From the NCBI GenBank assembly GCA_020086605.1, contig JACBWW010000017.1, forward strand, positions 17,342,443 to 17,406,442: a stretch of DNA of 64,000 nucleotides, given 5' to 3'. The stretch comes from Lanius collurio. Its lineage: Eukaryota; Chordata; Aves; Passeriformes; Laniidae. Every line of letters begins with the position of its first letter. The stretch's first letter is position 1. The notes under the pieces were generated by a model. The model did no database searches, was not told where the DNA came from, and was given only the letters and a program-made list of their open reading frames with translations. Of the stretch, positions 49,784 to 60,780 are shown piece by piece. A program made the translations under genes and the position numbers.

Positions 49784-50240
49784 TGTTGCAGTGTCATTCT
49801 CAGTGGTACCAGAATGGGAAATGTACTTGCCCTGCCATGGCTCTGAGAGCTGTCAGCTGCCTTTCTCCACAAAGTTCTGTGCCACACCACAGACCCTCTC
49901 CTTTTTTACTTTAAGTGCTGAATTGCTAAATGGGCTGGGTAGAGATGGGTCCTGGGCTGCAACGTGAGCTGAACTCCAGCCAAATCTGCCTGTCCTTGGT
50001 CGGGGCAGCCTGAGTCGTGTCCATCCGCTGCTGCTGCTGGGAAGGGAAGGTCCCGGTACCCTGCGAGCTCCAGCTGCCAAACCTGAGTGCCCCTGTCAGG
50101 GCTCTGCTGAGCTGGCATTGAGCAGACAACTCATGGGTGCTTCCACAAACTGTCCAAAGCCAACCCCGGCTATGATCTGGACTGCAAATAAAATCCCAAG
50201 AAACTTTATTTCCTGTCAGAGACCAAATCCCGACAACTCA
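49784..50240 (+). mobile_element. probable solo LTR of an endogenous retrovirus
   Basis: The stretch starts TGTTGCAGTGTC and ends CGACAACTCA, so it has TG...CA ends. It is more G+C-rich than its flanks and carries AATAAA at 50187-50192, about 50 bases from the right end. That is a usual LTR layout, with the polyadenylation signal in R and a short U5. The left end and the 'tttatttcctgtcagagacc' block fit my memory of songbird retroviral LTRs. I find no matching direct repeat at the two ends and no viral genes beside it. The right border is uncertain and could lie as far as about 50300. Confidence 0.45.
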
Positions 50241-52399
50241 CTGTGAAGGACCATTGGGTGTCTCCTCTTTAGATCATACCTGGGGAGGATGACTAACCTG
50301 CCAAAGGCAGAGGAAAAAATAACGTGCTTGGAAAACATAAAGAAAGTAATAGTAGTATCACCACTTGCTTTCCTCCAAACATTGGTGCTGCAGAGATTGA
50401 GACCAGATGTAAATGAGGAAGCAACTGGGAAGGCTCAGGGACAGTCTGGAACCTCAAGTGCATGCTGAAACAGGGTGCTGACTTGCAGATAAAAAGGATC
50501 TTGTATGAATTGCTTTCCCCGGACATCCAACACTGTCCAAGTGAGCCCATCCTGCCACTATGGGATTTCCCTCCTGCCAGGTTGTCGGGTGGTGTTTGGC
50601 ATAGCTCACACCGCAACTACATCCTGGTGCTCAGGCTACCTTCAATAATGAGAGATTTGCATGTCTTTGAACAAGCATAGCAAGGTATTGCCTTGGTCCT
50701 CAGCCCAGAATAACCAGGCAGCAGGACATGCAGTCAGGATAAAACAGCATAGCACCATTTCTTTGCTGAGATATAAACCACATAGGAGTGTCATGACCTG
50801 TGCAGGAGCAATCTGTTCTGTAAAGTGCAGCTATATTCTACCAATCAGCACAGACCAGTCCTTCAGAGCTTCAAGTGCTTGAATCACCCTGGGATTTCAT
50901 CCCCCAATACTTTCCCCACACCATACCTCACCCCAACTGGTACCGGGGAATGCTGCTCTGCACCTATTTCCATTAGTTTTTTTGTAGCTGGAGACCCCAT
51001 TCAGAGTAAAAATCAGACAGCTTTTTTATCTCCTAAGCATAACTACTGAACTTCTCAAGTCTCCTACACCCTTATCTCATATGGCCAGTGCAGTCAGTGG
51101 CCCGAGGCAGACAGTCTGCAAGCACAGCTGGGCACTGCCCTTGTCACAAGGCAAAGTAGCTGGTTGCTACCAGCATTGCCTGCCTTCACTGAATTCAGAG
51201 GTCTGCAGGGCATGCAATCCCTAATGCTTCATTTAGAAGGTTTTTTTTAAATAAATCTATGGTTCATCCAAGGTAAAGCCCTCTTTTGCTGTTGTGACAT
51301 TCTCCTTTGCAACCTGTCCACACAGGACTTTTCCTCTGCAAATTCTGCAAAGCATTGTTCGGGGGTTAATTAAAGCAGTCTGTTTCTACAGCACGTTCTG
51401 TCTGTTTCTTCTTTTCATTATTAGATGTGATGACACATTTGCCTGTGTGGCTTCCCGCAGATGGCACGGAAATTTTGTGATCAAATGTTAAGAGTAAACC
51501 AACTGTCAGATCCGATCACAGCTTCCTGTATTGCTCTGCTGGTGTAGGAATACCATTTTAATAAAGGGCTCCTTCTTTTAAAGTGACAGGGTTTGCAGCA
51601 AGGATGAAGTCTGAGAGTAAGATGTCGAGTTCAATATGAAGAGTTTCAGGACTGTATTGAGAAGTTTTATGTCCTAACTACAGATTTTATTTGCAAACAC
51701 TTTTTAAAAATCAATAATATGAAGTAAATATTAGATACTGTGGTTTAATTCACAGGCGATTTTCATGGTAAACTGAATAAAATACAAAATAATGTGGGTG
51801 GTGGATAATTCAAATGCTTTGAAAATTTTCACTTCACAATAATCAAGTGTAATGTAATGCCCACATGTGCACACACACACAGAGAGAATAAAAATCAGAT
51901 GTTGCATAGTTTAGTTTGTTTTAAAACAGAAAGCTGGTTTATAGGGAAGAGATTTTTCCTAGAGATGGCCATTGTAGTGCTAACAGAAGGTATATACATG
52001 CCTAGCACTGATCAGCTCACCTCACCTTCCTCTGAACAGATCAGGCTTGTCTTGGGGGCAGTAAATTTGGATCTGACATTGAAGAATCCGAGTAGGTGTT
52101 CTGGTAGATAATTCAGATGTTGACAGAACAGCATAAACTATGCAGATCAAACATTTATTTTGCTGTTTTAGCTTTTTCTGCTATTCACAAATTATCTATG
52201 AACAGAATTTGATTTTGACAGATTTGCTCAATATTCAAAGTACTCAGAACCTATTCCAGGTTATATCTTGTTTGCAAAATTACTGTTTTCTGAATGGATG
52301 TGAATTCAATGGTTCACTGAGTATCAGCCTCTGCTACTGGTTGGAGAAGTAAAAGATCTTACAACAGAGGAACGAGAAATTTAACTTCCTCACACTAAT
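50241..52399. other. non-coding stretch
   Basis: No gene is recognised. About 51250-51600 is A+T-rich and repeat-free with GGTTAATTAAAGCAG near 51365 and could be regulatory. A short (CA)n run lies near 51869. Open frames are unassigned. Confidence 0.55.
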
Positions 52400-53040
52400 A
52401 GGCACCTGAATGAGCAGCAGGCTCTGCCTGCATGGTCAAGTTGTGATTTTCTTGCAGAGAACTGATGGAAGCACCTGGTACTTGTGGGCCTCTTCCCTGC
52501 TTCACCCAAAACCCTGAGCCACCTGGACACCTTTCCCAACCTTGGTTCTTTCCCTAAATGTCCCATAGGCCATTTTACATTAAATCCCTTCAAAATGTCC
52601 CGAAAGTTTTGCACAGCTTTTCCCCCATACAGCCCAAAATCAGTCCCATGTCCTTGCAGCAGTCAGCCCATGGTTTGCTGGAGCTGGCTGGGGAGAGAAG
52701 GATCTTTCCTTGACCCACTTCAGTGGGTTTCATCCCAGGGACAGTGGTCTGCTTGGCCTTCTTTGATGGCTTGGGAGTAACTGATTTGGGGGCTTTGGTT
52801 TTGTTCTCTTCACTGGGACCTGGTGTGTAATTTGCTGGGTTCTGGTCAGAAAAGCTAACCAAAAGGTTTGGTCATCCTCTGTTTTTTTCCATTGGTGTTG
52901 TATAGGGAGGGAACCCTGCTTCAGAGGGGCAGGTGGTAAATCCAGCCAGTGATCCAGGTTTGTGGGTGGAGAGAGGAAAGCCCTCAATATGAAAGCCAGG
53001 TGCCTGAAGCTAATCCCAGGCTGACACTTCCATACCAATC
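52400..53040 (-). pseudogene. coding-like but broken minus-strand stretch
   Basis: On the minus strand overlapping frames carry low-complexity, protein-like text. One frame has P-P-A-P-L-K-Q-G-S followed by K-K-T-E-D-D-Q-T-F-W-L-A. About one frame-step on it continues as S-D-Q-N-P-A-N-Y-T-P-G-P-S-E-E-N-K-T-K-A, then lysine/proline-rich segments. Such a switch would fit a decayed gene or retrocopy with a frameshift. I do not recognise the parent, and no poly(A) or splice structure supports it. A G+C-raised non-coding repeat is an equal alternative. Confidence 0.2.
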
Positions 53041-53759
53041 AGATACTCTTCCATCTTCCTGGTGTTCTCAAGGGACTGATTAAACAGAGGGATCAATGGA
53101 TGGCTTCACAGTTATTTCACACTCAGAGAAGATTCCTTTCACCTCCTGTTATAATTAAAATAACTGACATTTTTCTATGTTAATAAGCTACTTTATTTCT
53201 TGGTGGGGCTTGGTGGGGCATAACGAACTCCAGCATGGACTGGTTCACTCATGTATATTGTCCTTTTTAGTTCTATGGATACAGATGGCTTCGCAATGCC
53301 ACGTGAAAGACCAATTTGACTAAGATATGGTATTTAGTATTAAAATTTCTCATGCACATATTAAATTGCATATTTAAAGGTCACAGCAATTTAAATTGTG
53401 ATCTGATGAACCTTGTGGTTTAGTGCATTATGCATTAGAAGTAAGTATTTTCAGATTTTTAAATCAAAGACATTAAAAACCATTATTTTATAATTTTATT
53501 CTGAAATTGTTATTTTCTCTACTAGTGACCTTTAGTGTTTCTACCTTGGGCAGAAGCCATAGGATTTACTTCTACACCAGGTCCTAAAATCCTCTTGGCA
53601 GAGGGGAATGCCCAGCACAGAGAAGAGTGAGATCACAAAAAATAATTGTAAAATAATCCAGACTTGAAAATATGTTACAACACTCTTGTTTCTGCAACAC
53701 AGAAATAAAGTGTCTGGTTTTCAGAAAAATCAGATCAACTTCCTAAGGGTCTGGTTAAA
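53041..53759. other. A+T-rich non-coding DNA
   Basis: No gene is seen. A two-copy 10-base tandem duplication (ttggtggggc) lies at 53200-53219. Confidence 0.6.
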
Positions 53760-54420
53760 CTGCTGAGTGTAAATTGCTATTGGAATTGACTGTTAAAGAT
53801 CTTGGTTGAGCAGGTTAAACATCTGCTGGATTTATTACAGTTTTATTTGGACTTCATCTGTAACTGGCACAATTAAGCCAATCAAAGTAAGTGAATCAAA
53901 TCTAATTTACTCTCTAATGGACCAAAAAGGAACGAATAAACACAGCACTATTAGATCCAAATGATTAAACATGTCTCTGAGGTATTTTTTTTTTCTATTT
54001 CCGCATAGAAGAATCACGGTGTTTATGCTGTAATTAATCACTAAGGAGTGATGTAAACTGAAGTTTGAGCAGTCATTCATTTTTCATGTGGTTTCATAAA
54101 AATGTTAAACAAAACATGTGAATGTAATGAAACAAGTTCCATTGGAATTGAGTACTTTTATTCATATAACCATTTACGTTCTATCTAAAATCATTACAGG
54201 ATTGACACAGAGAGGCATATTTATCAAATTGGATGAAAATTTGTTTTAGAAATCTTTTTCACCCCACTAGGCCTTTTAAAGACAAAATTCAGCCCATGTG
54301 TAAATAGCTGTCTAAGGTGCATGTGTCATGTTCAGGTTCATTAGGTAAGCATAAAAGCTAAAGTTACATAATCAGGATTAATTTGATATTTTAAAATTAT
54401 GCAAAATGGAACTTCATCTA
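53760..54420. promoter_or_regulatory. candidate conserved non-coding enhancer
   Basis: This is repeat-free A+T-rich sequence with CAATTAAGCCAATCAAAG, AATCTAATTTAC, GTAATTAATCACTAA and GGATTAATTTGA words. These are homeodomain and NF-Y-like cores. It resembles other enhancer-like blocks in the window and lacks open frames. Conservation is untested. Confidence 0.28.
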
Positions 54421-57400
54421 CTCTGCACTAGTTAGGAGCTGTACACTGTAAGTCTGGAGTCCTTCCTACATCCCAGCACCAGGAAGTAAACCTCATCTTA
54501 CAGCTGTTTACTTACACTGCCAACTGGAAACAGGATTGAATCTGAAACAAGTAACCTAAATAAGAAAACCATTTAGAGCATTACTAAACAGAGTACACAG
54601 CATCATTTAACCACAGCACATGAAAACCACCCCTTCGTTTGAAATGGCTTGCTTTTTTGTGCCTGTGTGATGCCTTCAGACATTCATACTTCAGGAGGGC
54701 CCATTTATGAAATAGTTTCCTTTGGTGTCTCTTGGAGACATTTAGTCTCACCAGGAGGGAGCTGCATTCCCTGTGGGGCTGCTTTGCACCCCTTCTTTCT
54801 CATTGCACTTTTTCTGTCATCCTTAGCCTACACGATCTTACATGAAGTTATGCTTTGGGTCTTCCACTACAGGAGAGAAAGCACAGTGTCATGTATGAAT
54901 AGGCTGGAAATAACGACTATTTGGTAAATGTGAATGTGTTTTATTCCGTGTGAAACATCTTTGAAAATATCAATATTCGCCAATGACGGAGGGTTTCTAC
55001 AACCTCCTGAAATTCTTTTTTGTCAGGATTTCGTTAGGGTACCTCTAGGGCAGAGTTAAAAGGCAAGTCGGAAATTGCTCAAAAATATTTTGTGAGAAAG
55101 CATGTTGCTCTGGAACTTGAAAGCTTGCTTGGAGGTTTAGCAAACAACTGAAGATAAAAATAGCAGGATTTGTATTCTGAAACCAGTTCTTTTGACAACT
55201 GAGGCTATCATCATTCATCAGACCACTTACTTTAAAAAGCAAATTCGCAGTGACAGTTTTCAGTCTGGGCTTGTACAGGATCTAGTGTGAAGGAGTCCTG
55301 GCCCACAGCTGAGGCTTCAGAATAACATCCCATCCAACATACTATGTTGCTATAGCAAATTTACCACTGCCTTGGCATAGACTATGGTGCATATTTTTAT
55401 CACTCAGTGCCATTCCCAAAAATATTTTTGCAAGTGGGGCCACCAAGTTGAGGGAATAATTTCCACAACCTGCGTCAACGTGTGATTCCTGACACAGCTG
55501 GGATGTGAGCTGCACTGGTGGCATGGGGAGCTCCTGGTTACCTTGGGGAGCAGAGGTATTGCACTCTGGCCAGGGTAGGCAGACTGTGGTGAAAAGCACA
55601 CCAGCACTAAGCCTCAGCACTCACCCTGGCCTTGGAATGCTGAGAGAGACAACAGGCCAGGTATTGCAGCTGTGAAGCAATTTCAGCAGACCCTCTGTGC
55701 TGCATCCAAAGAGCTGGACAGGTAACCACATCACCCACGTGCCTCCAGACCCTCCCAAGCCAAACAACTGGGCTCCAACATCACACAGCTTGTGAGCCCA
55801 GCTCAGCTCTATGGAGATGACAGGTTCTAAAATCACCTTGTGGTTGTCCCTAATTGTATGAGTTTTCGTTCCAGAGAAAAATCAGCTTTAAAATAATGAC
55901 TGACCTGTGCAATTTTGCCCTGAAATTGCATGGGAGAGCCTGGACAGTCAGTGAGAGCTGAGATAGCTGAAAAAACAAAATCAGTGTAAATATATGGAAA
56001 GATTCAGCCTGCAATAAATGTCAAATATAGATTTGATGTTGATCTTCAGCAGGCACAAAGTGAATGAACTCAGCACTAATGCTCAGTCACCTATCAGTGT
56101 AAACCTGCTATTCACACACATCCTGCCTTTGCTTGGCTTGCTCTGTGTGACACAATCCCAGTGATAAGAAGTAGACTCCCAGGGCATTTGTATCATGCAT
56201 ATTTTATATCAGGAGTGAGATGCACACCACAAACCTTCTGGATAACCTGCAGCTCTTTTGTGATATTGTTTTCTTCATAATGTTTTATTTAAGGAGTTGA
56301 ATCAATAAACCTATTCCTGTAATGCTGCCTAACCACCTGTTGCCTTCAATGACTTTTGGGATCAATGATACATGGAGTCAGTTCAAAGGACACATGTACT
56401 CTGCCTTGCTGCCCTGATGTAATTGTTGATGCCAAGTCAATGGTTAGGAAGTGGATCATCTTGAGGAAAGTCTAATCTGCACACAAGATTTTCTGAGCTG
56501 AGTGTGAGAACGGATGTTGAAATGCAACATCTGCCTACAGATTTCTGTTTCTGTGATTTTTACTCAGGCTTACAGCTGGGTGTTAAAAAACGCAGTTCTA
56601 AAACATATGCAATAGCAAAACAAGCTGTTTATTTTCAAAGTGCCAGACAAATTCAAAATTACAATGAATACTTTAACTAGCATGATTAATAATTACTTCC
56701 TCTTAAAAATATAAAGAGTATGACTTTGATGGGAGAATTTAATGCACTGTACCTAGCAAACAACATTTTTGAAAACCACTTAAAAATACTCTAACTAATA
56801 ACCTGGAAAATAACTGTGTGCCAAATGAAAGGGTGAGGAATCTCCTGGGACTGTGGATCAGAGCCCTCAGCAAGCTAGCTTTAATTAGCAGCAAGACAGT
56901 GAGAAAATATCTTTCCAGAGTCATGATGCCAAAGCTAAAATTCAAAGTAACTATGACTGAGAACAAGGTGCAGGTATGGAAAGGAGCTTAAGTGCCTACA
57001 AATGAATAAAAGGTGAGGTGAAAGACAGAGAAAGCCTAGAGTTGTACCTGGAGAGGGACTAGAAATGGGATGCAAAGGGAAAACTGCAAAGATGGCTTTT
57101 ATGTGAGGCATAGTCAGAGGTAAGAGAGGGAAAAGCAACTAAAATAGAAGAAGCTTCAGTGAGAGTTTCTGCTCAGAAAGAGGGATGTGGAGGTACTAGA
57201 TGTTTACAGCATTTACTTTTCGTGAAGATAGCTGGGGTTTAGTTCTTGATCACCATATAATTTATTTTATGCTGTGTGATTGTATGGCAATTGTGTAATA
57301 CCGTTTAATGCATGTTTTCACTTATGTATTTGGGCAAGGCTTGAAATAAGGCCCTCTGTCTTATCTGAATAGTCTTCTCAGATTTACAATATCATACTTT

Positions 57401-58318
57401 CTCCTACTGTCACTCCTTCTGACCCTGAAATTGTTCCCACTGTTTTTGCACGGTAGGGAATGTGTACCAGGCAGGAGGCTCATCCCAGTGTGCCACACAG
57501 ATCTGTCTGCTGGGAAATGAGCTTGATCTGCCTCATGCTGGAAAAGACTCAGATCTGAACACCAGACTAGCTGATAAAATTATGTTGCCACTGACTATGT
57601 TTTTTAAAGAAACAAAGGGAGTTGGTCGTCTATACCCAAAGAAATGATTTAAGTGACAGAGTGTTGGTCTGTGAATCTCACATATGTTTTTCGAGTCTGG
57701 GGCCAGAGTGAAGGAACAGATGTCTAAGTCTGGAAGAAACACTCTTCCCTTTTTAGCACTTCCTATTGACTATTATAAGGTGTCCCCTCATTCAGTAGTG
57801 ATTTCCATTCCTCCATATCTAGTTCTCCCTGTGACTAATGTAGGTACCTGACCTGGCACTGGGTTTAATGGAGGCATGATGCTCCTGCTGCAGTGCTCTC
57901 TGGTGAGCACCTCCACAGGTGGGGGCTGCAAACCTACAGTCGTAGTGAGCACAGGGTGCAGTTGCTCTCAGGTTCAACTCCACTCTTTTCATCTCTGCTC
58001 TTCATTAGTGTGCTTAAGAGAGCAAGGCTGGTATGGAAACTACCACTCACAAAAGACTAGTGCTTTGTACTGCAAGATTGTGCAGGAAGGAGACATGTCA
58101 AGATGCGAAAGATTTTTTTGTTTGTGGTTATGCCATCTCCAAAGTTGGCCTTACTCTCTCAGTAGACATTGCTACACAAATTAGCTTTGTATGAAATAAA
58201 GAGCTGTTGGAGCCACTCAGCTAAGACAAGAGTGGATAGATATTGAACTGTTAACTTAGTACATGTGCTTCACCTTCATGAAAGCTTTGCGTGTTTTTAA
58301 TCTGTTCTTTACAAGCAG
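54421..58318. other. non-coding stretch
   Basis: No gene is recognised. G+C is raised at about 55300-55860 without a nameable feature. Open frames of up to 92 codons, such as 54649-54927, have no motif I know. Confidence 0.6.
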
Positions 58319-58402
58319 CTGCATCTATTGCAACTTTGGCAGAAACAGTGCAATCAGGAGGACATGATGGCCGAATTGGCAGCATTAATGTTCACTCTTT
58401 TG
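58319..58402 (+). CDS. candidate 84-nt coding exon, product unknown
   Basis: A pyrimidine tract (tttttaatctgttctttac) leads to AAGCAG, then 84 bases, then the donor TTG|GTGAGG. The segment is a multiple of three. It carries two bases in, 27 complete codons and one base out, so it would be a symmetric class 1-1 exon that could be skipped without shifting frame. The frame reads A-S-I-A-T-L-A-E-T-V-Q-S-G-G-H-D-G-R-I-G and continues S-I-N-V-H-S-F. That composition is unusually protein-like for this A+T-rich window. I cannot match it to a family and see no partner exon. It may be a coding exon of a gene with very long introns, or chance. Confidence 0.3.
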
Positions 58403-60039
58403 GTGAGGTATCACAGTATCTGCTGTGACTGAAGGAGATTTAAAACTGGGAAGGCCATATTTTCTTTCGGTTACATATGATTTACTGTCATTTTGAAGTC
58501 ACTGTGGCTTCTGTTTTGATCTTATCTTAAACAAGGAAATACTACTCATCATTTCTCTTTCTACAGCACTCATCAAAATGCTCATCAAAATCCATTTCAG
58601 GTTTAAGTGCATGGCACTGTCTTTGCCATGCAACCTGGGGGCTGGCTTCCAAGCTGGCTGCAGAGAGCTGCTTGCAGGATTTTTGGTTTCACAGCAGAAA
58701 CAAAGAGTGAAGCTGGGGCTGTGCTCTTCATCCTTACTCCACTTTGGAAACCTGCGCAAAGAGTTGAGGAGATCACACAGCATGAATCCAGATGGTCACT
58801 TGAACACAGAGGCTGCCACAGAAGCCCCTTTCCCTCAGAGGTGACACTGCCAGCACCTGTTGACAGCACAGAGCCCCCTGAGCTGCAGGCTGTGCCAGCC
58901 CACTCACTCTATCCCTCAGACCCCCTGGCACCCCTCAACTGTCCCGACTGATCCAGAGCTCCTATGGGCACCATATCTGACCCAACCCAAACAGCCAGCA
59001 GTCTGCATGTCTGTTCCCAGAATAGTGGGACCCTATTCTCCCACATAATTCCTGCTGCGAGCCGCTGTCCCCCATATCCTCCTTCAGGTCTGTATCCTGC
59101 TCACTGATGTTGGAAACATGAGCATTCATAATTAGTTTCTGTCTTTAATAAGATGCAGTCTGTGACATGGTTTATTTGTGACTTTATCATAGGAACACAA
59201 AATTTTATTTTAAACAGAGGTAATTTTATGATGAATTGCAGAGTGCTGCCAGTTTTCCCCTCTGTGGCTCATCTACAAAAGTATTTGGGTGGATATAAGA
59301 GAAGGTAGATCAGAAACTTCTTCACACTGTGCTAGAGAATATAAAACTGGAAGGCAGCTGACATAAGGTGGCAATGAGACAGTAAGAGAACCATGTTGTT
59401 CCAGAGATATAAAAACCTAATGCCATGAAGAGAGCATTGCTGAAAAATAAGTTTATTAGCATATATTCAAAGAGAGCTTGAGGAAGGCAGAAAAAATTGT
59501 ATTTATGTAAAAGAGGCAAATCCTGTGGTTGCAGAGTTTTGAGTAGCTTTCAGACAACAGCACCACTTATTGCCCTCAGCATGTGATCAGGCTGGGCTGG
59601 CACATCACTTATCACAGCCAGGTTAGCCCATCTCTTATCGCACAAACTCTTGGTACCATTCCATTATTTTTTTCTGTACATCTAAGATTCAAGCTGCCCC
59701 TTGGAGTAATGTCTGAAAGTATTGATTGCACATACCTTACAGAGTAATTGCAGACTGACTATTAGTGTTATAGACAGCATGATTTAAAATACCTTTTTTG
59801 ATGGTACGATGCAGATAAATTTGGATTACATATGTCTCCTTATGTAAAAGAGATTTTCTTCTTTTGGTAACACATTGTCTGCTGCATTTGCTAGCACCCC
59901 CTACCATATGCTCTTTAAAACAAGCTGTTGCATTTCAAGAATTGTCCCTAGTAATTAACAGGAAAAATATTGTATTTTTTTTCTGAATAAACTAAGAGAC
60001 CTTGCATCAATTAAGACGTATTTTCCCCTCTGGCTACTT
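58403..60039. other. non-coding with a short duplication and G+C islet
   Basis: No gene is recognised. The 11-base word ctcatcaaaat is duplicated at 58569-58579 and 58581-58591. About 58600-59060 is G+C-raised, with overlapping open frames on both strands of up to 114 codons. None has a recognisable domain, and the stretch may be an old repeat. Confidence 0.55.
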
Positions 60040-60780
60040 GTTCCTGTAAGCTTGTTCACTTGTTCACTTCCTTCTCTTCAGTTCCTTACCTCCTGCCCGT
60101 CAGTTCAGCTTTTAGCACCACTGCTCCAAGTAAATACAAAGCAACCTTTTTCCAATGATCATTTCATATCCCTTTTTGACTTTGTCTCTGAGCTTCTTGA
60201 ATTCCTTAAAATTAATTTACTCTGAGATCTCATCTCTGTTTTGCTATCTTCATTCTCGTGCGTAGGTTTTTCCTCTCTTGCTTCCAGAAACCTATGTCTG
60301 AACCAGTCTCAGAGCTGCTATTTGCATCCCCTTGAACCTCTTTCTTTTTTTTGGACCAAAAATTAGATTTCTTCTTTAATTCCAGAAAGATTTTGCCTCT
60401 GTGGCCTTCTGCTCTTCCAATTAATCTCCCTAGCATTTGATCTATCAATACTCTGGGCTGTATGGACTCCCTGTTCCCTCTTTCTCTCTCAGTCACTGTA
60501 AGACAAAATCTCAAATTCTTTTCCTTTCCTTCCAGTGCATCAATTCTGGCTCATGAAAGTTGCTTTTGATATCTATAGGTATATTATATAATACATATTT
60601 ATGTCTATTACAGTGAATCTCAGAGTCCCTCAATTCTGATTTCCCTCCTTCTTCCAGTTTCTCTCCTTTATGGTCTGTCTAATACCCCCTAGATTCTCTA
60701 AAGCTTTCTTAAATCCAGTGTGGTGGCAGCTGAGACAGTTGTTCATCATCATCTAGTTCTCTCCTTCTTGTGACACTTTC
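60040..60780. other. long pyrimidine-biased tract
   Basis: For about 740 bases the plus strand is rich in C and T (words such as tccctccttcttccag, ctctttctctctcag). This removes purine-containing stops on the other strand and explains the 94-codon minus frame at 60230-60514. It resembles 2620-3080. The origin is unknown. Confidence 0.6.
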
